64,000 nucleotides of DNA. It comes from Mycogone perniciosa (Eukaryota; Ascomycota; Sordariomycetes; Hypocreales; Hypocreaceae). This document shows, piece after piece, positions 11,217-21,489 of the stretch (its first letter is position 1; each line of letters opens with the position of its first letter). The notes under the pieces were generated by a model. It saw only the letters and a program-made list of their open reading frames with translations, was not told the origin of the DNA and made no database searches. The stretch spans positions 186,001-250,000 of the forward strand of contig JAOALB010000005.1 of the NCBI GenBank assembly GCA_025331125.1. The letters run 5' to 3'. The position numbers were made by a program, and so were the translations under genes.

Positions 11217-12788
11217 CTACTCAACGTGAATCACATTCGCAGTTGCATTAACTTCTTGCCTCTTTTCTTCCCCGACTTCCTCAGTCAACCCATCCAGTTT
11301 TGTAGGCGCGACGCTTTCCCCATCGAACAGCTGTGAAACTTCTTCCAGGGAGAGGTTCTTCGTCTCCGGGTAGAAGAAGTAGATGATGCAGAAGTTGCTA
11401 ACAAGCACGCAGCACCAGACAATGTAATACTTCCACCCGATAGCCTGTAGCCCGACCGGGTTCGTGTAGCCGCTAAAGATGTTCGCCGCCGCATCACCAA
11501 AGCTGGAGATGACGAAGGCCTTTGCACGTAGGTTGAAGGGCGCAACTTCGGCGACGTAGGAATTGAGCATACAGCCAGGCATTTTGTAAAATACGCCAAA
11601 GAGGAAGATGGTGAAGATGGTAGCGCGGCCAAGAGCAAGGTTCTGGTAGTTGATGCCCGTGTTGACGCCCGTGAAGACAGTGAGCAGCAGGAATGCCACG
11701 AACATGCCACTCATGCCAATGAGCCACATGGGGCGACGACCCATCTTGTCGATGAAAAGCGAGAACACATTACCCCAGACAAAGCCGCTGATGGTGATGC
11801 CGCCGTTGAGGAGAAGCTGCTGCTTGTTGTCGGTGATGCCGATGGAGTTGAAAACGAGGTGAATGTAGTACGAGAGCAAGGCATTACCACACCACTGGAT
11901 CATGAAGCCCGAGGTGACAACAATGAAGAGTCGGTAGCGGTTGGCAGCCGAGCGGAACCAGCCCATCCACGACGACAAAGCTTGCACCTTCTCGGCCTGG
12001 ATGGCGGCCTCGATTTCTGCTATCTCGTACTGTAGCAACTGGGAAGACTCATCGCCCTCAGCGTGGTACTTGGCTAGGATGCGGTAGGCTTCCTCACTCC
12101 GATTCTGGTAGACCAGCCATCGCGGTGATTCGGGAATGAAGAAAGACATGACAAGCTGGATGACAGATGAGAAAGCCTGGAGAAGTGATGGCAGACGCCA
12201 TGCCCAAGACCCGACCATGAAGGAGGCGCCGTATGTGATCCATGCCGCCATGATCTGACCGAGGGAGCCCGTCGTGTTCTGGATGCCAATAACTTGTGTT
12301 CGCTGGAACGGATGAGCGAGTTCAGAGGCCAAGATGGGGCATGCCGTGTTCTGGATCGTGTTGCCAAAGCCGATCAAGCACCGAGCGATAACAAACATGG
12401 TATAATTCTGGGCTCCAGCCTGGAGAGCGACTCCAACAAGCAGAATGAGCGAGCCGATAGTGATAGGGCGCCGCGGTCCGAGCCATTGGATCAGAGGCGC
12501 AGCGAAGAGAAGGGCGGCGAGCTGGCCGTATCGGGTGCCGTTGGAAATGGTGCCAAGGCGAGTGCCTGTGGGATGGCCGAGGGCATCTTGCCAAGATTCG
12601 ATAGATTGAAGACCGTTGAGCATAGAGCCGTCGTAGCCATTGGTCATGTCGCAAATGATACAGCCGATGAGGAGGAAGTTGAGATTGCGGAGGCCTGGAT
12701 AATGCCACCAAAAGCGATCACGCGTGTCAGTCTCCCGAAGGGTGTGGCCCTCGACGCCGCGTACGGCGGACTTGTCGACGCGGAACAT
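11217..12788 (-). CDS. MFS sugar/H+ symporter
   Basis: A single-exon 523-residue major facilitator protein of the fungal sugar-porter family (lactose-permease/hexose-transporter branch). Markers are the TM1 motif CDMTNGYDGSMLNGL, PESPRWL closing the N-terminal half, DKMGRRP in the TM8-9 loop and PETKNLSLEE at the C-terminus, with 12 predicted membrane helices and cytosolic ends. It would import a sugar or short oligosaccharide across the plasma membrane with protons. Placed beside a lyase, a GH88 hydrolase and a regulator, it most likely imports uronic-acid oligosaccharides; since neither cluster enzyme has an evident signal peptide, uptake before cleavage is plausible. Its promoter carries the second copy of the shared element. 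Confidence 0.9.
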   Translation of the reverse strand: MFRVDKSAVRGVEGHTLRETDTRDRFWWHYPGLRNLNFLLIGCIICDMTNGYDGSMLNGLQSIESWQDALGHPTGTRLGTISNGTRYGQLAALLFAAPLIQWLGPRRPITIGSLILLVGVALQAGAQNYTMFVIARCLIGFGNTIQNTACPILASELAHPFQRTQVIGIQNTTGSLGQIMAAWITYGASFMVGSWAWRLPSLLQAFSSVIQLVMSFFIPESPRWLVYQNRSEEAYRILAKYHAEGDESSQLLQYEIAEIEAAIQAEKVQALSSWMGWFRSAANRYRLFIVVTSGFMIQWCGNALLSYYIHLVFNSIGITDNKQQLLLNGGITISGFVWGNVFSLFIDKMGRRPMWLIGMSGMFVAFLLLTVFTGVNTGINYQNLALGRATIFTIFLFGVFYKMPGCMLNSYVAEVAPFNLRAKAFVISSFGDAAANIFSGYTNPVGLQAIGWKYYIVWCCVLVSNFCIIYFFYPETKNLSLEEVSQLFDGESVAPTKLDGLTEEVGEEKRQEVNATANVIHVE

Positions 12789-15700
12789 TTTGCCAACGGG
12801 TCAGATCAGCTATGAAGGATCTTTGAAGTGATTCGAGGAAGACGCTCCTTGACTGAGAAGGGAGAGTGCTTCATGGACCCTGGGGATTTATAGGAAACCT
12901 ACAACTTTTAATACTTACATAGATAGCACAAGCTAGGGCAATAGAACGAAGTAGACTGACACTTGTTCCCAGCTCACTATTGGCCATTGATTTATTAGCC
13001 ATTCAGCCTTCCTCCCGCATACCACCGCCTCCAAGTAATAGTATCTGGGGAAGTGGTTCCATTTCCCCATGGGGTATGAGGTCGTAAGGGCATTAGTTCG
13101 GCTATATTCGTATCAGCTGACAAATCGATCCACCTTCTCTTACGTGACCCATGTCAACCAATTTGGCTGGGTATTAACTTGTATGTGTTGTGGCGGCATT
13201 CCGGCGTAATGCCTGGCCGAAGCATCGGAGGATACTCCGAAGGCCGGACCCCCCCACGCCAAAGGCCCGAAGCTCAACTTTTAGAAACGACAATACGGAG
13301 TACTAGTCAGTTAATTAATATAGGCAGAAAAGGCCGAGAAGAGGATACTATTAGAATGCCTCCTCTTCGATTTGCGAAACCATTGACTCTCACTAGACCA
13401 AACACACTAGCCCCCAACTCACTTTTAGCCCTGCCGGTGATCCAGGTCTCGTGACTGCATCGCACTCCAAGGGCTCATGAAACAAAACTTGAGTAAATGG
13501 CTGTCTACAGTGTGAGGTTGAATCGCTGATCAAAGCCGTCCAGAATGGCAAAAATGGTGCACAAGACAGAAGAACTTATAGGGGTGTGTACAAACGCATC
13601 TTGCAAACCTGAAAAAATTGATTATTTTGACTAAATTAACCCTGACCCTAGAGAGCAATTGAACCCAGCGTACGGAGTATTCGGCACCTAAATTGTACGA
13701 GTAGGTATTATCTACTCCGTATTTGTCTCGCATTTAGGAGCGTGTTTAGTAGTATGTTCATAACCACTTACGATAGCTGGCTCATTGTTTAGTGTGTGTT
13801 TTATATGCTTCCACTTACACATGATGCGTATCTCGCTCTGGGTAGAGTTGATGAAGATTATATGAGAACACGCCTATACCATAAATAAGGCTTACCCGAG
13901 TGGTATGAATATTAGTGGTTATAGGCCATACTATTATGGATAAAATGCCTAGAAATGGAGAGAGGGGTGACATTTTCTGAGACCTGTTGAGGCCATCCAC
14001 GATTTCTTTTCCATGCAGGCAGTGACAAGGCATCTTCAGGGTATCTTGTGTTAAGTAGTGGCAAGCTTCAAGGCATAATGAAGGCTTTAGGAAAAGGAAC
14101 TTTGGCCAGGTATGCTAGGATTGTTGGTAGAATAAAAACTTCATAGATGGCGTTGGAGGTGATCTTCTACGACCCAGCGCCTCGAACTAGCTTGATGTTT
14201 TGTTCCCCGCAACCAACCCGCGGATTATGCTTGAAGCATGTGGGTTTCCCGGTGAAACAGTTCTTCAATTTGACTCTCGAACATACATGAATATACTGAT
14301 ATGAAAAGAATTTGGCCCATGTGGCTGCCTCCTCTATATGCCGTCGGTGTATCAATGCTCGCCAGTATCGATCGCAGGAAAAGAGTGGCGGCCGCTGTGA
14401 CTCTGCTGCTATCCTGCTCCATTTCATAGCTAATCTTTTGAGCGCATCTTCCTATAAGTCCCCGCTGTCCCACGAACATAAACACGCGCAGTCTAGCTCG
14501 TGTGAAGTCGACCTGCCAGCGGCTTCCTTTCCTTGTCGTCTTTCCTCCCTCGGACTTGTCTCCAGCAGCTCACACAGACTCTCCATCGCAAAAGGCCAAG
14601 GCATTTGAGTTAGGCCGAACATAGATTTAAAAGAAGTTGGCCAACTGGCCCGACCATCTAATCAGTTTGTATCTCCACGGCTGAACGCTGTGCAACAAAC
14701 TATACCCTGAAAATGGCCTTCCAACAGGCCAACGCAGCAGATAGTCTGCGCTTACTTCACCGATGACTTGAAGTTCTCTCCACAGGCACTTGGTAGCTAG
14801 GTGGGGATCGCAACCTTGACGTAGTATTTGTTTTGATCGGTTTCGAGAATACAAACGGTCTCATGGAGGCCGCTTCAGATGTCTCAAGTTAACTTGGAAT
14901 TGCAGTACTCGATACGCGGGATTTAGTATCCTCGGCTTCTTTGGAGGGTATTATATCGACGTATAACTTCGCCACTGGACCACCTCGATATTTTGCGTCT
15001 GCATCGGCCAAATTATTGATCGGCAAGACCTTCAAGGTAGCACGACAAGACATAACTTCTAAGCTCGAATCCCTGATTTTACGAACGAGAAACATAGTTC
15101 TTATTGGACATAACATATAGAACGATCTCCAAGTTTTACAACATCTAAATTTCGACATACGTACGTCAGTTATCGGCATCCTGGATGCTATGGTGCTTGC
15201 CCCACAACTCATTCCTTCGATATTCAAATGCTCTCTCACAGCCCTTTTAAAAGGAGCTCCAATGTCCCTTTAACAGTCTTCACTCAGCCAGAAACTATGC
15301 GCACTTTACATTGCGAAGCATCTTGTTGCTAGGGGAGAAAGATTACACGAAGTCAGCAACACTTGAATAAGGAGATTGGCAAAAGATTGGCTGTTGTGCA
15401 GTTCCAGAGAGTGCGAAGCCTCAGAGCGGGACAGGAAAGAAAGGAGTCAAGCGAATGCAGCGGAACCGGAAGCACCAAGCCAAAACATGAGATATCGAAA
15501 CCCAAGAGCGAATTCAGGCAAAGTGAGCCGCAAAGAGGAGACAACGAGCGGACATGGATCACGACACCATCGAGAATTTGACGATGGTTGGTTTGCCACA
15601 AGCTTACACACACCAATACGCACCAAGAAACCCCACACGGATTGACGGCAGTGATATTTCTGGAAGTTGAGGAGATGTGACTGTTGAGATTCGTGACCAC

Positions 15701-17255
15701 TACAAGTAACGACCCAACAGATTATACTTAATTTAGAAAGAAGGAGTGACATGTATCTGTGTTATATAGTTATCATCAGAAATGCGGTTATCTGTTCCCA
15801 CCTAAACTATGGGTAATTGTAAAAGACTTTACGGTAGGGAAGGTTGAAAGTCGGGTGTTATTTTATCGTGTAAATGAGGCTATGCAGAGATCCTGCATAG
15901 AGGAGAGGCAGATATATCTCAGTTTGCCCGCCTCACGGCTAGGTGCTCTGCAAAGAGAGAGAGGGAAGGCGTCGGCTGCATCACTTCTCGATTTAATCTA
16001 TAGTATTCCTAATCTAAACTTGCGGGATAGCTAAATCTCAAAGCATCGTTGGTGCACATACACTCGAGTGATCTTGATGTACAACACAAGACATGTGATA
16101 ATAGTTAGAGTTGAGCTCGATGTGTGTATCACTCTAGTCACCGATTTCTTACGGAGACTGAAACACGTCGAAGGTGGCGATAAACGATCTATACTAAGAA
16201 TACCTAACTAGCGGCTAGCCATGTCATAGTTGGCAGTGCTGTTCCAATCCCGATTTGCTGCGGCAACCCTAAAGCAAGAGGCGCAATTCTAGGCAGACAG
16301 GGCACTGACATCATAATACCCAAAATATTCGATGAGGAATGGGCGGGGAGATGATAACAAGGCGTGGAATGGTATGGCACTTCTCTTCGCTGATTCGTTG
16401 ACAGTCAACAACGACTCTTGTTGATCAATAGCCATTGATGTCAGATCAATGTCCCAAAATTTGACATAAAGGATGGAACATGTGTCCCATAATCTATACT
16501 CATGGGTAAGGCTGTCTGCTGGATCTTGGAAGGAAACCTCCGGGCAATGGTACTCCTTGGGCCCATCCTGTTACTAGGTATCTATTTATTATATACATTT
16601 TGTGGCGTATGGCTGAGTATACCGTACCATGATAAAGGTATTGTCTGCCACAAAGCTAGCAAGGGGTTTAACGTGGTTTCAGGGTCCGTATATATCGGTT
16701 GTCAGTCATTTTTATGATTAAAATGGATATCTAGATGAGGCTCCGCATTCCCCATTTAGGGCAGTGCATCGGCATTTGGACGCCTAGTAAAAGACCAGTA
16801 TTATCCCTGCTTGTCCCGGCTTGGCACATGATCATGAAGACGTTTACCCAATGATGTAGAGAATTGTTACATATGGCCACGTCCATACGAAGTATATATT
16901 ACACAATTCTGGGACAAGACTGATCACTCGGTCTCCATATTGTGTCCAGCACACGATAGTTATGAGACTCCCTGAATCTTTACCTTTGACACATTCTGTG
17001 GTCCGAGTTGTTTCGAATCCATCTGAATCCATTCACTCATCTGTCCAATCACACTCAATCGAATAATTATCCGCGTCTGAACACGGAGGCGTCGGCAGCC
17101 TCAATACATACAGCCTGTACGACGCGTGTATCATGTAGGCCAGAAGCGCCATCCATCAGCTGAGCGCCTCACAAGCCCTGTAGCAAAAAGACGGACGTCA
17201 CAGGTCTTTTAATAAAGCACTGCCTTATATCTAAACGAAACTCCCCACAACTCCG
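12789..17255. other. 4.5-kb gene-poor region between the two clusters
   Basis: I find no recognisable protein, tRNA or complete mobile element on either strand; the ORFs are short and unlike known families. It contains the transporter promoter with the shared element at 13191-13219 and TACTCCGTA-type words at 13294-13302, 13671-13679 and 13713-13721. The right end is the promoter of the next Zn2Cys6 gene. Confidence 0.5.
13191..13219 (+). repeat. Shared promoter element, copy 2
   Basis: This 29-nt partner of 5561-5588 is about 400 nt upstream of the sugar-transporter start. It is followed by a GC-rich patch with CGGAGG/CTCCG and GGCCGG words, as in the divergent lyase/GH88 promoter. Confidence 0.6.
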
Positions 17256-19640
17256 ATGCTCGACGTAATGTCAAAATTTCTCCCTCTCCAGCAGGCTGGC
17301 ATGTTGCATCCGGATATTTCACCAAGATCATACAAGGACTATGGTCTTTCAAGAAAGCGTGAACAGGCAAGCCCCAAAGATTCAAGAGGAAAAATAGAGA
17401 AAAGGAGGTCCAAAATGGGCAGCCCTTTGGTAAATACTCCCATCGCTACTGAGCGAGCCACATCTGCCCCCCTCAATGGAGATCAGAAGGAACGGTCATC
17501 TCCAGAAGAGCCAACAGCTCAGCCATCCTCTCTAAGACGGCTGGCATGCGATGCTTGTCGTGCAAGAAAAGTACGGTGCGATAGACAAGATCCGCCATGC
17601 AGCAGGTGTGCGAAGGTGGGAGTAAAATGCCGTTACTCAAGTCGTTCGAAACCGACACCATCCAAAATGGACCTATCCCGATTTCTCATTACATTGAACG
17701 ATCGGCTCAGTGAGTTTTCTCCTCTCCTGTATTATGATAAAAGCTCGTTCAGAAGTGTCATTGCTAACACTCAGGTGCGTATAGAACAAGCAGAAGCCCA
17801 ACTAGCCTCGACGAATCTCGGCCAGCAGAACCATCAGCCATTCGAAATTCCATGGGGAGACGTGGGAGCTCCCTTGGGGACGATGTCACCAACCACAAGT
17901 ACCCCAAGAGACATGTCTCCGCCTCAGTTGATCTCGGCACATCCTTCGACGAATGACTTACAAGCTCTGAGTGTGACTCCTGATAAACTTATGGCTCAGC
18001 AGAGCGTTACTGAATGGTGAGAGATTCGTATACATGCAGCCTTCAAACGGTTTGGCTAATATAAATTCTTTCAGGTGCAATCAAACGAACAACGAAACCT
18101 CGGATTTCCCATCATTTGATGCTTTCCCAATACCCATGGGGACCGACCTCATGATGACGGAGGCAGTTCCTGATGGGGCTGCAACTTTCGACTTTGATCC
18201 CATGTTCTTTGACATTTCGTCGTCACCGTGCACGAACCAGTCTGTACCAAATTTATTGCCCGGAATCTTGCAGGGGCTGTATGTCGTACCTAGTGTTCCC
18301 TTGGTTGAGCGATGCAACTGACCACAAATAGCCACGACCGATTCTTCGACATCTTCCATCCTATCATGCCAATCATCAATCGGACTCGCTTCAACAATGA
18401 GATGTCACAGCCTACGCCTTCAATAGAAGTACAGGCTCTGTCATATTCCATCGGGGCATTGACAGCGTTTTCAGTGCTCGAACTTCGATGTTACGTCGAC
18501 CAATGCTACGAGCAAGCCCGTAATCTGATCGATATGTGCGAAAGGCAAGAGAGTGGCGAGTCTTTGACAAACATCAACATTGTTCAAGCCTGTACCATCT
18601 TGACACTCTACGAACTCAAGAAGACAAACTTCGCCCGAGCGTGGTTGACACTTGGACGGGCCATCCGACTAGCCAAAATGATGGGCTTGGACAAGGCAGA
18701 TGGCCATTCGTCCATACTTGCACAATGGGGATTACAAATGCAAACTCTTCTTCCCACAAGCCCAGCCGATCTGGAGGAGAGGCGCCGCGTTTTTTGGATT
18801 CTCTACATATTCGACTCCTTTGCATCCCTCAGGACCAATGCAGGCTCAGCGTTCGACAGACAGGCAAGTAGATTAATTCTCTCCCTTTCCCAGTCTCATT
18901 CTAATGATTTACAGATTTATGTCCCACTCCCCACTGCTAGCGAATTCCCAGATCATTCCAATGAGAAAATGCCATCATTGCAGCAAGCTTTCGAGTTGCC
19001 AGAAGTAACTTCGCTATCGCCCTTTGCTGGTACGGCCATCATGATTTCCCTTTACCAGCGCTGTTTCGATCACATCCAGTCCTCATATAACGAGGCATCA
19101 CATGCCTTTTGGGAAACGCACTATGCCATTGACAAGGCCTTAAATCACTGCCGGACCAAATTGCTTTCCCAGCACATGAATGGTAGCAGCAGCGATGATC
19201 CGCTTGCTTTGGCGCAGCGTATGAACCTCAATGGTGTTGAGATCAGCTTGCACGAGGCGGCTCTGGTCAAAGCTGAAAAGGACAAGCTGCCGACCAATCT
19301 TACCACCGAGGCGATGTCTAGGTGCATTTCCGCAGCCACTGATATTGTAAATGCCGTGCAGATGGGCCAGAAACTGCCAGAAAAGAAACTTGAAGCGTTT
19401 CGTCAGCTGGACCGGTTCTTCGTTTGGCCAATTACTACGGCGATTCAAGTCTGCTTCCGCATGCTGTATCTTGGGGAAGACAATTCTACTCTTTACATCG
19501 ACTTTCTTCGGATTCTGTCTAGTTCTATGAAGGACCTGATTGATCCAGAGCATATCGTTCCTGGGCTTCTGGAGAAGGCGGATGCGCGAGTGGCCGAGGC
19601 CGAGCGATCCACCAAGAAGAGGCGGATTCTCGAGGACTAG
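17256..19640 (+). CDS. Zn2Cys6 transcription factor at the edge of the PKS cluster
   Basis: Four exons (17256-18016, 18075-18278, 18332-18863, 18915-19640) give 740 residues in phase. The zinc cluster is near residues 95-125 (LACDACRARKVRCDRQDPPC, SRCAKVGVKC). A fungal-specific TF domain follows, with HDRFFDIFHPIMPIIN, LTLGRAIRLAKMMGLDK and EERRRVFWILYIFDSFASLR. The third intron is unusual: a GC-AG intron of 51 nt (donor CAG/GCAAGT at 18864, branch CTAAT, acceptor TTACAG). Because 51 is a multiple of three and the intron is open, retention would insert 17 residues. As the first gene of the PKS neighbourhood it is the candidate pathway regulator. Start 17256 is the first ATG; a later in-frame Met at 17415 is possible. 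Confidence 0.87.
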
Positions 19641-20105
19641 GGTGATGGGGTATTTTCGGATTATGTATAAGACATATGTAGGCCTTATTTTCATAGAGCC
19701 TGTCTGACTTGCAGAAATGGGAAAACTAATGATCGTTTGATGACTTGATTGGTTTGTGGTATAGATGGATCACGGGTACATATGTTGACAGGGGACGGGG
19801 ATAGAATGCCACGCAAGCAAGCTGCGGAGTTCGTGTGTCACATTTTCTTATTGGTTGATCCTATCACATATTATGAATGTGCTCTTAATTCCTTCTAACA
19901 GGAAATTAAATTACTTCACTTGAGGATGAGAACGTAAACGTGACACTACAAGATAAGAGGCCATAGGCTTCTCCAAGAGGTGAAGAACCCCAGAATACAG
20001 ACTAGAGAAGCCAATTCATATTTCCCATTAACTCAAACATACATCATTGTATCATTTTCATATCATCACCGATTAAAACACATGCTCATTATGAGAGTCA
20101 ATCTC
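19641..20105. other. Convergent intergenic gap
   Basis: 3' flanks of the regulator and of the DUF3237 gene. No feature is seen. Confidence 0.5.
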
Positions 20106-20835
20106 CTAGTCGAAGCCGGAGCCAGGGACAATTCTGGAGACACGAATCTCAGCACCAGGCGCACCATTCTCATCAATGGTAAAGCGCTGGCTGCAAGCAA
20201 ATATCATTCCCTCAAGCGCCTTGTACGCCTCATGGCCAGTCTCGAATCGCATATGCTCCACTGTTTCCCCCACCTGTCAGCACTTAGTATCACCGCCGCA
20301 GAAAGGAGGAACTCACCTCCGAAGCCCCAAGGATTCGTCTTCGCACTCGGATCGCCTTGGAGGAGCGGCATGACATGCTCGTTTATCTCAGTGACACCGT
20401 CCGCAATGAGGCGGATGGACCGGCCCTCGTCATCAGTCGCGATGGCAGCGACGCTAAGGCGGCCGTGGCGCTTGTCCGCGTCGATTCGGAACCAGTCGTG
20501 GCCATGAGAGAGCTTAAGGTTGAGTTTAGGCTCGAAGTCGCCAACAGATTCGAGTGTGCCGACAGAGAGGGGCTTAGAAAGGTATGTTAGAAGCCAAACG
20601 AGATATGGGGATGGGACAGGGGGAAAACACGTACGACGCCAACGAGAGTGGAGCCGGTGTGGATGTCGCCGCAGGGGAAATGGTTAGCTAGACTACACTG
20701 TGGATTGTTTGTTAGCAGGTTTTATGTATATTTGCCTGGAGTTGATCGCAGTAGTACCTTGATCTTGATGGCAGGCTGGGTAGTAGGGTAGCTCTCACGA
20801 GCTTCAACGGTCTTCTTTTCGACAGAGTTGCTCAT
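20106..20835 (-). CDS. DUF3237 (UPF0311-type) family protein
   Basis: Exons are 20835-20758, 20697-20635, 20572-20317 and 20273-20106. The product is a small beta-barrel-type protein of the DUF3237 family, with FPCGDIHTGSTLVG, AAIATDDEGRSIRLIADG and VEHMRFETGHEAYKALEG, ending RIVPGSGFD. The biochemical role of the family is not established; bacterial and fungal members occur near aromatic and polyketide genes. The last junction is one base out of phase: splicing GT at 20316 to AG at 20274 works only if the GGGGG run at the start of the last exon is one G shorter, which would give the natural GGETVEHM. The gene is divergent from the exporter gene, so a common promoter is likely. It has no signal peptide. 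Confidence 0.78.
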
Positions 20836-21489
20836 GATGGTAATGGAAGGTGCTGTTTTATGTATATAGAATGATGGACCACTGTTGTCTCAGAAAGCCT
20901 ATTTACTGGTGAATCTGTGGATGCAGAATCTGGCTCCGAAGGGATGGAGCGGCATCTTTATACTTTTGGGAGAATCTCGAGCATACCATCACCACCACTA
21001 TCTCACACATTGTGATTGGCACGCGGAACTCGCGGACCCAGGTCATCCCACTACTGGTCATCAGTATAATTGACGAATCTCGAACTGTGTTCTGGCCTCA
21101 GACGTCACTGGGCCATCAGCATATCATCTCGTTAGTATCATAATTACCGAATGCGAGGTTAGTGTTTGAAACGGAACGAAAAGCACCGATTCATCCGCCA
21201 GCTATTCTAGCCTCTATTTTTAGGCCTCCAGGAGACTATGAAATGCATAGGGTATGACCTGCTGGTCGCTCTATCGGCTGCCGAATGCATCGTTTGTTGG
21301 CCGGGGCTGACCCACCGCCGGCCCGAACACGGGGGCTATCTCGGTCCGCGATCTCCGGAATCTGCGCTTTCAGCGTGGGAGCTAGGAAGTCAAATGTTTG
21401 TTTACTTTGAGTGATCATTGGGTATGGAGTTAGCTGGAGATAGTATTTCCGGTAGCTATGGGAATACTGCCCGAGTATAAGACCTGTAT
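20836..21489. promoter_or_regulatory. Divergent promoter of DUF3237 and exporter genes
   Basis: A 650-nt divergent intergenic region. A GC-rich island at about 21295-21365 contains GCCCGAA (21321-21327) and the CGG-N-CCG inverted repeat at 21342-21348, a form compatible with a Zn2Cys6 dimer site. The rest is AT-rich. Confidence 0.45.
21342..21348. promoter_or_regulatory. CGGTCCG inverted repeat
   Basis: CGG and CCG half-sites separated by one base. The same CGGWCCG form appears in the intergenic regions at 24694, 30141 and 31855 within the PKS cluster. The word is short, so chance is a real alternative. Confidence 0.35.

Noticed and set aside
12294..12815. A 173-residue ORF antisense to the sugar transporter
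   Set aside because: Shadow of the transporter; no recognisable domain.
14167..15752. Several 70-115 residue ORFs in the gene-poor region, examined as a possible transposon relic
   Set aside because: No transposase or reverse-transcriptase motif, terminal repeats or target duplication could be seen.
18868..18914. A GT-AG intron starting at 18868 in the PKS-cluster regulator
   Set aside because: Its length of 47 nt would break the reading frame; the overlapping GC-AG intron of 51 nt keeps it.
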